From contig DXWI01000005.1 of assembly GCA_019416935.1 (NCBI GenBank), positions 90,485 through 106,541 of the forward strand: a stretch of 16,057 nt of DNA, written 5' to 3'. Origin of the DNA: Clostridiales bacterium. GTDB lineage: Bacteria; Bacillota; Clostridia; Christensenellales; CAG-138. A model generated the notes under the pieces. It worked only from the letters and a program-made list of their open reading frames with translations, had not been told where the DNA came from and did not search any database. Position 1 is the stretch's first letter. Every line of letters starts with the position of its first letter. A program made the translations under genes and the position numbers. Shown here in pieces: positions 7,694-13,859 of the stretch.

Positions 7694-7722
7694 TTGCCTG
7701 GGCGTGGAAAACGTGGTATAAT
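7694..7722 (+). promoter_or_regulatory. Strong promoter for the tRNA-Arg transcript
   Basis: TTGCCT (7694-7699), 17-bp spacer, perfect TATAAT (7717-7722). The tRNA-like copy begins about 130 nt downstream and the intact tRNA about 200 nt downstream. The leader between holds a 6-bp hairpin (ATGCGT/ACGCAT, 7765-7782) but no recognisable gene. Confidence 0.7.
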
Positions 7723-7852
7723 AACTTCGCTTCGTTCGGAAGCCGTTGTTCCTATCGGGCCGTATGCGTAAAAACACGCATTACCCGGTGCAGCGTCCGT
7801 TCGGCTTGGATTTTGAAATCCGGGGCGAGAACAAATGTTAAAAACCGAACAG

Positions 7853-7910
7853 GTATCCGTAGCTCAGCTGGATAGAGCGTTGGACTCCGACTCCAAAGGC
7901 CTATGGGTAT
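7853..7910 (+). pseudogene. T-arm-less tRNA-Arg(CCG)-like copy
   Basis: It is identical to the intact tRNA-Arg over 45 bases (7857-7901 equals 7928-7972), covering part of the acceptor strand, the D arm and the whole anticodon arm with anticodon CCG (7887-7889). The 17-nt T arm is replaced by TA (7902-7903), then TGGGTAT (7904-7910) takes the place of the 3' acceptor strand. GTATCCG can pair with TGGGTAT over seven positions, four Watson-Crick and three G-U. Each difference from the intact acceptor is C to T. It is followed by AAAAA with no CCA. It is probably a decayed tandem copy or an integration scar, though the retained acceptor pairing leaves room for a functional tRNA-like RNA. Confidence 0.7.
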
Positions 7911-7923
7911 AAAAACTGAATAT

Positions 7924-8000
7924 GTACCCGTAGCTCAGCTGGATAGAGCGTTGGACTCCGACTCCAAAGGCCAGAGGTTCGAATCCTCCCGGGTACGCCA
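7924..8000 (+). tRNA. tRNA-Arg, anticodon CCG (reads CGG)
   Basis: 77 nt with encoded CCA. The acceptor stem GTACCCG (7924-7930) / CGGGTAC (7990-7996) is perfect, the discriminator is G7997 and CCA is 7998-8000. The anticodon stem is TTGGA/TCCAA with loop CTCCGAC, giving anticodon CCG at 7958-7960. The T loop is TTCGAAT. The T stem has one A-C mismatch at its base (position 49-65); the other four pairs are normal. A terminator follows after two nucleotides, and foreign, lower-GC DNA begins right after it, so the 3' end is the likely ICE attachment site. Confidence 0.96.
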
Positions 8001-8002
8001 CA

Positions 8003-8037
8003 AAAACCCCCGTAAACAGGACGTTTTCGGGGGTTTT
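8003..8037 (+). terminator. Rho-independent terminator after tRNA-Arg
   Basis: AAAACCCCCG (8003-8012) pairs perfectly with CGGGGGTTTT (8028-8037) around a 15-nt loop. Confidence 0.88.
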
Positions 8038-8060
8038 GTTATGCTCGCAAAAGCAATTTC

Positions 8061-8176
8061 TTTACTACAAAATTGCGGAATTTACTACAATTTGTGTGCG
8101 GAAGGAGGTGAACCATGCTTCACGAAATGCTCTGGAAGCCAAAGGGAAAAAGCCATTTACTACATTTTTACTACAA
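8061..8176 (+). repeat. Four TTTACTACA direct repeats, probable integrase arm-type sites
   Basis: TTTACTACAA occurs at 8061-8070, 8081-8090 and 8167-8176, and TTTACTACAT at 8156-8165. The first pair is spaced 20 bp and the last pair 11 bp. They lie between the tRNA-Arg terminator and the parA remnant, where tyrosine recombinases of tRNA-targeting elements usually have arm-binding repeats flanking the core site. The recombinase itself is outside the window, so the assignment rests on position and pattern. Confidence 0.6.
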
Positions 8177-8225
8177 TTTCAGTTGCAACAAAGCACATCC
8201 AGTGATAACAATGAGAACGATTTGA
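8115..8225 (+). CDS. Possible 36-residue ORF at the ICE left end
   Basis: An ATG preceded by a very strong AAGGAGGTG site opens a 36-codon frame ending at TGA 8223-8225. The product has no recognised family and contains a Tyr/His-rich middle. The frame runs through two of the TTTACTACA repeats, which suggests that it may be a chance frame or the fused remains of a deleted gene whose ribosome binding site survived. The site itself is the main support. Confidence 0.25.
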   Translation: MLHEMLWKPKGKSHLLHFYYNFSCNKAHPVITMRTI

Positions 8226-8233
8226 AAAAGAAA

Positions 8234-8829
8234 GGAAAACATATACGGCTTGCTTCTGCGGATATGGAATTTAGCTTTACGGGGCGTGAGTTTATCGTCA
8301 GAGATCTGTTGAAAAGGTGTAGTGAACCGTATGATGTAGTCATCATGGATACACCGCCCACTTTGGGTATTCTTACCGTCAACGCATTGACAGCGGCGGA
8401 TACCGTGGTAATTCCCGTAAGCCCTGACGGATACTCATTGCAAGGGTTTATGCAACTTGTAGATAGTGTTCGTACCGTGCAGGAGTATTCCAATCCCAAA
8501 TTAAAAATCGGTGGAATACTCATTACCCGATATGCGCCGCAGACCAATATTGGCAAACAAATCCGAGTAATCGCTTCCGAACTTGCAGAAGCGGTAAATA
8601 CAAAGTCTATCAAAGTGCTATTCGACAGACTGTTGCGGTAAATGAGAGCATCAGCGCACAACAGGGCATCATTCTGTATTCGCCTACTTCCACGGCAGCA
8701 CAGGACTATCGTTCATTCATGCGAGAAATAAAGCGTGAGGAACTGTCGAAAGGAGGGCTTGCACATGGCAGCAAAGACACCGGACTTCCGTCAAAGCACC
8801 GCAGCTATGTTTCTGAGCATGAAAGATAG
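8234..8829 (+). pseudogene. parA: ParA ATPase remnant: 5'-truncated and frameshifted
   Basis: The readable part corresponds to the C-terminal half of a ParA/Soj partition ATPase. It includes Walker B in YDVVIMDTPPTLGILTVNAL, and VIPVSPDGYSLQGF plus GGILITRYAPQT follow. The N-terminal part with the P-loop (KGGxGKT) is absent, and the frame upstream is unrelated sequence leading back to the tRNA terminator. One base appears to be missing near 8604: the frame ends early at 8641, but shifting by one restores a fitting ParA C terminus (AIRQTVAVNESISAQQGI), which stays open to TAG 8827-8829 and overlaps parB. Without the P-loop it cannot hydrolyse ATP, so this ICE end lacks a working ParA here. The limits of the truncation are approximate. 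Confidence 0.82.
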
Positions 8830-9715
8830 TCTTGCGACAGACAAAGGAGAAACCACAGGTGAAAGAGTACGTAATATCCCTATTTCGGAAATATCAGACT
8901 TCCCGGATCATCCTTTCAAGGTAAGACAGGACGAAGCAATGGTAAACATGGTGGAGAGCATACGCGAAAACGGTGTACGCCAACCTGCTATCATTCGCCC
9001 CATGCCCGACGGCGGTTATCAGATGCTTTCGGGGCATCGGCGCAAGGCGGCCTGCATTGCAATCGGATTAGATACCATCCCTGCCGTTGTCCGTGAAATG
9101 AACGATGATGAAGCTATTATCTGTATGGTGGAAAGCAACCACCAGAGAGAAAACATTCTGCCAAGTGAGCGGGCTTTTTCCTACAAGATGCAGCTTGAAG
9201 CTATGAAGCGGCAGGGAAAGCGGACAGATTTAACTTTGTCCCCAATGGGGACGAAGTTGCGCTCCGATGAAGAAGTAGCTGCACAAGTTGGAGAAAGTCG
9301 AAATCAAGTTCAGCGTTATGTTCGCCTAACCGAACTCATCCCTCAGTTGCTTGAAATGGTAGATGAAAAACGCGTTGCGTTTCGCCCTGCGGTAGAACTT
9401 TCATACTTACCGAAAGAACTGCAAGCAGAGCTGTTTGATGTGATAGCGGCTGAGGAATGTACTCCGTCGTTGTCTCAAGCACAGCGTATGAAGCAGGCTG
9501 CGCAAGAGGGAAAACTTGATCGCAATGGCATGGAACTCGTTATGCGAGAAGAAAAGCCGCAGCAAAACAACATCACCATAAAGGGAAAGAAGCTTGAAAA
9601 ATACTTCCCGAAAGACTTCACCCCTGCACAGAAAGAGGAACGAATCATCAAAGCGCTTGACCTCTACTGTCGGAGGCTTGAACGGATGAAGCAGGAACAG
9701 GAATATGCAAGGTGA
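8765..9715 (+). CDS. parB: ParB-type partition/nucleoid-occlusion-like DNA-binding protein
   Basis: 316 residues from ATG 8765, chosen because AGGAGG sits eight bases upstream; an upstream in-frame ATG at 8735 lacks a site. ParB clamps load at parS and partition DNA with ParA. The N-terminal CTPase/ParB domain (about 35-135) carries HPFKVRQDEAM, the Arg-rich box LSGHRRKAA (88-96) and ESNHQRENI (123-131). A helix-turn-helix (about 169-188, EEVAAQVGESRNQVQRYVRL) binds DNA. The basic C terminus (RRLERMKQEQEYAR) may dimerise. It overlaps the end of the broken parA by 65 nt, the normal translational coupling of these pairs. ParB is intact while its partner is not, so it may work with another ParA or serve as a regulator. 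Confidence 0.93.
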   Translation: MAAKTPDFRQSTAAMFLSMKDSLATDKGETTGERVRNIPISEISDFPDHPFKVRQDEAMVNMVESIRENGVRQPAIIRPMPDGGYQMLSGHRRKAACIAIGLDTIPAVVREMNDDEAIICMVESNHQRENILPSERAFSYKMQLEAMKRQGKRTDLTLSPMGTKLRSDEEVAAQVGESRNQVQRYVRLTELIPQLLEMVDEKRVAFRPAVELSYLPKELQAELFDVIAAEECTPSLSQAQRMKQAAQEGKLDRNGMELVMREEKPQQNNITIKGKKLEKYFPKDFTPAQKEERIIKALDLYCRRLERMKQEQEYAR

Positions 9716-9842
9716 TGATCATCCCTATAATCCAATCAGAGAAAGGAGGGCGAATACTTTCAAGTAACATATCATCCACCAAGGGAGTAGTCTGTCTATT
9801 TCACCACAGGCTCATGTCCTCTTTTATTACTATCTGAGAATG

Positions 9843-9875
9843 TACTTACCGAGAAACAAAATACCTACCGAGAAA
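9843..9875 (+). repeat. Pair of 14-bp direct repeats upstream of the surface-protein gene
   Basis: TACTTACCGAGAAA (9843-9856) and TACCTACCGAGAAA (9862-9875) differ at one base and start 19 bp apart, about two DNA turns. They lie in the 261-bp gap between parB and the surface-protein gene. That spacing suits an operator for a dimeric regulator or a ParB-type site. The binding protein is unknown. The rest of the gap holds a weak terminator and no gene. Confidence 0.45.
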
Positions 9876-9894
9876 AGGAATACTTGATGCTGAG

Positions 9895-9918
9895 CTCTCC
9901 TAAACAGAGAGTTTTTTT
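9895..9918 (+). terminator. Weak terminator or attenuator before the surface-protein gene
   Basis: CTCTC (9895-9899) and GAGAG (9907-9911) form a 5-bp stem with a 7-nt loop followed by seven T residues (9912-9918). The stem is short, so it may only partly end parB transcription and may attenuate expression of the adhesin 58 nt downstream. Confidence 0.45.
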
Positions 9919-9976
9919 GTTTGCCCAAGAAAATTCGTTTTTTCGGGAGGTAGAAAAAACAACAAGGAGGTTTTTC

Positions 9977-12900
9977 ATGAAATCCAAACGAATCGTTGCT
10001 TTCCTGCTTTGTGTGCTTACCATTGTTGGAGTAATGCCCTTTGGAACTGCGCTCGCAGCAGAGTCTACCGTAACCATTGAAAGCCAGACAAACTCTGCTT
10101 TTGACTATCTTGAGTACTACAAGGACGGAACATGGCATGACTTGAATACGCCCCGACACTGGATAGAGAGCACCGGGCAGATCTGTTACTGCGTTGAACA
10201 TTCGGAAGGGAATCCCCATGGCGCTACCTATACTGCCGCATCGCCGTCTTCCGTGTTCTCTGCTTCTACACTTGCGGGTATGCAGTCTATCCTGATGTAT
10301 GGCTATCCCTGCAATACCCCGAGCGGCTTCACGGCCGATGAAGCACGACAGGCAACCGCAAATGCGCTGCGCTTCTGGCTTTCTGAAAACGGTGAGTCCG
10401 GTTCGTACAGCTTCACAAACCGCAAAGCGAACCCCAACTATATTCGAGCTAAATCCGGCTATGAGCATGTCCTTGACTGGGCAGACGAACTGCTCAGCTA
10501 TGCAAGAGCACATAAAATCCTGACCCATTCAATTACTTTTACTCCTTCGTCTCTGACGCTGGCTTCAAGCGGTAATTCTTTTGTCGGCCAGACTCAGGTA
10601 AAACTCACCAACATCAACAGTGGATACACACTGAACTCCTCAAATCTTCCTTCCGGTGTCAGTATTTCCGGATATACCGGAAGTGCCAACGATACCTTGA
10701 CTATTACCGCACCTGAATCCGCAATGGGACAGAGCTTTACCATCACTGCAACAGGTAAAGATACTCGCAGCCTGAACAACATTACTGCTTATGTTCCTTC
10801 TGATGGTAACTTGCAGAAGATTTTCCTTTGTGCAACCACCGCACAGGTCGTAGCTACTGCCAGCATTGGTGTAGATACGCCCGCCTATGGTTATCTGAAG
10901 ATTGCAAAGACAGGCGAGAACGGCGCGGCGCTTGCCGGCGTACAATTCGGTGTATACTCGGATGCGGGATGCACCCAAAAACTGTGTGAACTGACTACCG
11001 GTTCTGATGGCACCGTTACCTCCGGCACGCTGCCTGCCGGTACTGTTTATGTCAAAGAGCTTTTCACTGTCAGTCCTTATGTAATCGACAACGCAGCGAA
11101 AACTGTAACAATCAGCATCAATAAGACTACTACGCTGAATGTCGAGAATATTACCGCAAAGGGACAGATCTGTATCAACAAGACTGCGGAACAGATGACG
11201 GATGCCGTAGAGAGTAGTTCAGATTATGGCACTGTGTACTTTCCAAAGTATACCGAAGCTGGTCTTGCAGGCTGCGTGTTTGAAGTAAAAGATGCTTCAG
11301 GTAAGACCATTGCGAATCTTACCACGGATGCGAACGGGTATGCCGAGACTGGGATTCTTGAATTCGGCACCTACACTGTACAGGAGGTTTCTGCGGTTGA
11401 AGGCTATGTCGCAGATGATACCGTTCATACCGTTACACTTGCGTATCAGGACCAGAATACACCTATTGTGAAGGAAAACATCAGCGTCAAAAATGGCCGT
11501 ATTCCTGCTTCTGTCAAAATCAAGAAGATGACTGAACGCTGGAATCAGGACGAGTTTGTTTTTGAACCCTGTGCAGGCGAAGGCTTTGTGTTTGGTCTTT
11601 ATACCGCTGAAAGTATTGGTATTCTGCCCAAGGATACTTTGGTTGAGCTTCTCACTACCGATGCAGAAGGTAGTGCTGCTTCCGCTGAACTTCCTTTCGG
11701 CAACTACTACTTGCGTGAACTGAAAGTACCCGACGAAACCATCTATCTTTCTCAGACTTCTTTTCCGCTCTCTGTTTCAGGTGTAAACACGGTCTACTAT
11801 GACGATCCTATTGTAAACGACATGTTTAAGGGCAATATCGCTGTCTGTAAAACCGATGAAACAGATGCCGATAGGATGCTCGCAGGTGCGGTGTTCGAGA
11901 TCCGCGGTGAGGATGACGTGCTTTATGACACGATAATCACAGATGAGGATGGTTACGCTATTTCCATCGACCTGCCTGTTGGCACCTATCATGTAAAAGA
12001 AATCGGTCCGCCCACCGGCTTTATCCTCTCCGATGAAGTCACAGAAATCACTATTTCTACCGACAACAAGAGTACGGCAGTATTGGAAAGAGCCAACAAA
12101 GCCAATGAAATGACTTTGAAAAAGAGCGATATTACCAACGGCATGCCCGTTCCAGACGCCACCATCACAATCTATGATGCTTCCGGTGCTGTATTCTTTG
12201 AAGGCAAAACTGACGAGAATGGCGAGATCTACCTGTCCGAGGTTCCTGCCGGAAAGTACACCTACAAGGAAACCATCGCACCTTATGGCTATGCGATGAA
12301 CACTGAGACCTTCTCCTTTGAAATGGACAATTACGGCAAGGTGACAGGGACGACTGAAATCACTGATGAGCCCATTGTCCTCAAGCTGACCAAGATGAAT
12401 ACCTTTACCGGAAAGCCTTTTGCAAATATCGAGTTTTCACTGAAGGATACAGACGGTAATACCGTAAAGACCGTCATGACTGAAAACGGGTATCGCATCG
12501 TTTCCGCTGATGGCGAGGACAGCTTCAAAGTAGACGAAAGCGGTTATGCCGAGTTCCAATATCTTGCAGCGGGCGATTATTCGCTCGTTGAGGGCACGCC
12601 GCTTGGTTATATCTCTGAAGATGTCTATTCCTTTACACTAACAGATTCTTATTCTCTCAGCTCTCCCTTTGAACTGACCGTTGAGAACTGCCCCACAGGT
12701 CTGAAAATCAGCAAAGTAGATAGTGCAACAGACAGGCCTCTGATGGGTGCAGGCTTCCGCATAAAGGTTCGTGATGGTCTTGGTTTTGAAACACTTACCT
12801 TCACTCAGCAGGAAGATGGCAGCTTCTTCTACGATGCCAATGGCACTGTTATGGATATGATGGTGGATGGCAATGGCGAAATCATGATCTATGGTCTGCC

Positions 12901-13159
12901 CCTGGGCAACATCTGGATCGAAGAAAGCATTGTGCCTGACGGATATTTCCCCAATCCTGCTGCAAAAGTTGAAATCACAAAGAACAACAAAGCCGATAAT
13001 CCTTATGAAATAACCATCAAAAATAGCAAATATGTAAAACTTGGCATGGATAGCGATTGGTGGGAGTTTCCCGCACTGTTGCTGGGCATTGCGCTTGCTA
13101 TTGGTGGTGTAGTACTCGTTGTAATCAAACGCAAAAAACTGAAGAAAGTTGAGGACTAA
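9977..13159 (+). CDS. Secreted thioester/SpaA-repeat surface protein (probable adhesin)
   Basis: 1060 residues from ATG 9977, which has AAGGAGG upstream and begins a typical signal peptide (MKSKR, hydrophobic core, cleavage after about ALAA at 25-28). Residues about 60-175 look like a thioester domain: a Cys in ICYCVEHSEGNP (Cys70 or Cys72) and a Gln in ARQATANALRFWL (Gln125) match the Cys and Gln elements of such domains, which can bind host surfaces covalently. After a linker domain (about 185-300) there are roughly seven SpaA/Cna-B-like prealbumin-fold repeats (about 305-1016), with Lys-rich first strands (LKIAKT, VKIKKM, LKISKVD) and E-containing closing strands (YVKELF, YTYKETIAPYGY) typical of isopeptide-stabilised domains. 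One membrane helix (about 1029-1050) and a KRKK tail end it; no LPXTG motif is visible. It is ICE cargo, possibly a donor-recipient contact or host-binding stalk. Confidence 0.88.
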   Translation: MKSKRIVAFLLCVLTIVGVMPFGTALAAESTVTIESQTNSAFDYLEYYKDGTWHDLNTPRHWIESTGQICYCVEHSEGNPHGATYTAASPSSVFSASTLAGMQSILMYGYPCNTPSGFTADEARQATANALRFWLSENGESGSYSFTNRKANPNYIRAKSGYEHVLDWADELLSYARAHKILTHSITFTPSSLTLASSGNSFVGQTQVKLTNINSGYTLNSSNLPSGVSISGYTGSANDTLTITAPESAMGQSFTITATGKDTRSLNNITAYVPSDGNLQKIFLCATTAQVVATASIGVDTPAYGYLKIAKTGENGAALAGVQFGVYSDAGCTQKLCELTTGSDGTVTSGTLPAGTVYVKELFTVSPYVIDNAAKTVTISINKTTTLNVENITAKGQICINKTAEQMTDAVESSSDYGTVYFPKYTEAGLAGCVFEVKDASGKTIANLTTDANGYAETGILEFGTYTVQEVSAVEGYVADDTVHTVTLAYQDQNTPIVKENISVKNGRIPASVKIKKMTERWNQDEFVFEPCAGEGFVFGLYTAESIGILPKDTLVELLTTDAEGSAASAELPFGNYYLRELKVPDETIYLSQTSFPLSVSGVNTVYYDDPIVNDMFKGNIAVCKTDETDADRMLAGAVFEIRGEDDVLYDTIITDEDGYAISIDLPVGTYHVKEIGPPTGFILSDEVTEITISTDNKSTAVLERANKANEMTLKKSDITNGMPVPDATITIYDASGAVFFEGKTDENGEIYLSEVPAGKYTYKETIAPYGYAMNTETFSFEMDNYGKVTGTTEITDEPIVLKLTKMNTFTGKPFANIEFSLKDTDGNTVKTVMTENGYRIVSADGEDSFKVDESGYAEFQYLAAGDYSLVEGTPLGYISEDVYSFTLTDSYSLSSPFELTVENCPTGLKISKVDSATDRPLMGAGFRIKVRDGLGFETLTFTQQEDGSFFYDANGTVMDMMVDGNGEIMIYGLPLGNIWIEESIVPDGYFPNPAAKVEITKNNKADNPYEITIKNSKYVKLGMDSDWWEFPALLLGIALAIGGVVLVVIKRKKLKKVED

Positions 13160-13161
13160 AT

Positions 13162-13257
13162 ATGGAACTTAAAGTAATCCTTTCCATTGCGCTCTGTGTT
13201 GTCATTGCAGGAGGTGCGATATTCCTGCACATTCGCAGTAAAAACAAGAAAAACTAA
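13162..13257 (+). CDS. 31-residue single-pass membrane microprotein
   Basis: The ATG lies two bases after the stop codon of the surface-protein gene, with GAGGA just upstream inside its last codons, and a terminator follows eight bases after its own stop. The product is one hydrophobic helix (about VILSIALCVVIAGGAIFL) with a short basic tail (HIRSKNKKN), which predicts an N-out, C-in inner-membrane peptide. Its place between the adhesin stop and the shared terminator makes it the second gene of that operon. It may assist anchoring or assembly of the adhesin; that is inference, as no family is recognised. Confidence 0.6.
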   Translation: MELKVILSIALCVVIAGGAIFLHIRSKNKKN

Positions 13258-13264
13258 ATCTGTT

Positions 13265-13287
13265 GGAGGGCATTCAGCCCTCCTTTT
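13265..13287 (+). terminator. Terminator of the surface-protein operon
   Basis: GGAGGGC (13265-13271) and GCCCTCC (13277-13283) form a 7-bp perfect stem with a 5-nt loop followed by four T residues. Confidence 0.75.
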
Positions 13288-13313
13288 ACATACTGATAGA
13301 AAGGAGAACAAAC

Positions 13314-13847
13314 ATGAACAAAGAGAAAAACGCAGGATATGAAATCGTTGAACGATTTGTAGTTGGCGATATCGGCATAGCGCTTGGGGTCAACAACAAT
13401 GCTCCGGCCAAGTATGTTACCTGGAACTACCGTAAAGAATCTCCGATGCACTTTTTCTGGGGGCACTATTTTGCCCATGAGCATCAAGCGACCATTGACT
13501 TTGAAAAGCGTATTGAAGATGAAATTCGGTATTATGAGGAGCATACACATAAGAACTTTGCAATCCCCGAAACATGTCTTTCTATTGAACCAACCAGTGG
13601 CGATTTAATCGTTATCAAGCGAGGCTTGCACGGATATTTTCCTTCGGACTGGAACCGCAAAGGAGATCGCGAAGCCAACCGTGAAACAGCAACCTATACA
13701 AATGAAAAAATGGGGGTTACTAAGGAGCAGGAGGCTGCTATGCTTCATGGTTCGATGTTTGGTTGGACAACCCCTTCTGCCAATCCACGAAACTATGATG
13801 AGAAAGGTCATTTAAAGAAAAGCAGTCGTTCTGAGCAGGAACGATAA
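13314..13847 (+). CDS. ICE-associated hypothetical protein
   Basis: 177 residues from ATG 13314, with AAGGAG nine bases upstream. I recognise its style from Tn1549-type elements but cannot name a function. Two parts can be told apart. An N-terminal region (about 1-70) has IALGVNNNAPAKYVTW and HFFWGHYFAHEHQA, rich in aromatic and His residues. A C-terminal region (about 130-165) has MGVTKEQEAAMLHGSMFGW, TPSANPRNYDEKG, a short motif common to small ICE proteins. No signal peptide or membrane helix is visible, so it is probably cytoplasmic. Its stop codon lies directly before the ribosome binding site of the large helicase gene, so the two are cotranscribed. Confidence 0.8.
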   Translation: MNKEKNAGYEIVERFVVGDIGIALGVNNNAPAKYVTWNYRKESPMHFFWGHYFAHEHQATIDFEKRIEDEIRYYEEHTHKNFAIPETCLSIEPTSGDLIVIKRGLHGYFPSDWNRKGDREANRETATYTNEKMGVTKEQEAAMLHGSMFGWTTPSANPRNYDEKGHLKKSSRSEQER

Positions 13848-13859
13848 GGAGGTGTAAAG

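Noticed and set aside
7630..7875. 81-codon plus-strand frame before the tRNA
   Set aside because: It runs through the tRNA promoter and into the tRNA-like copy.
8036..8233. In-frame upstream extension of the ParA-like frame
   Set aside because: It begins in the tRNA terminator, runs through the arm-type repeats and has no ParA similarity; the frame is open only by chance.
9884..9976. Upstream start for the surface protein
   Set aside because: It would put 31 residues, including a terminator-like hairpin, before a good signal peptide. The ATG at 9977 has AAGGAGG and a proper signal sequence.
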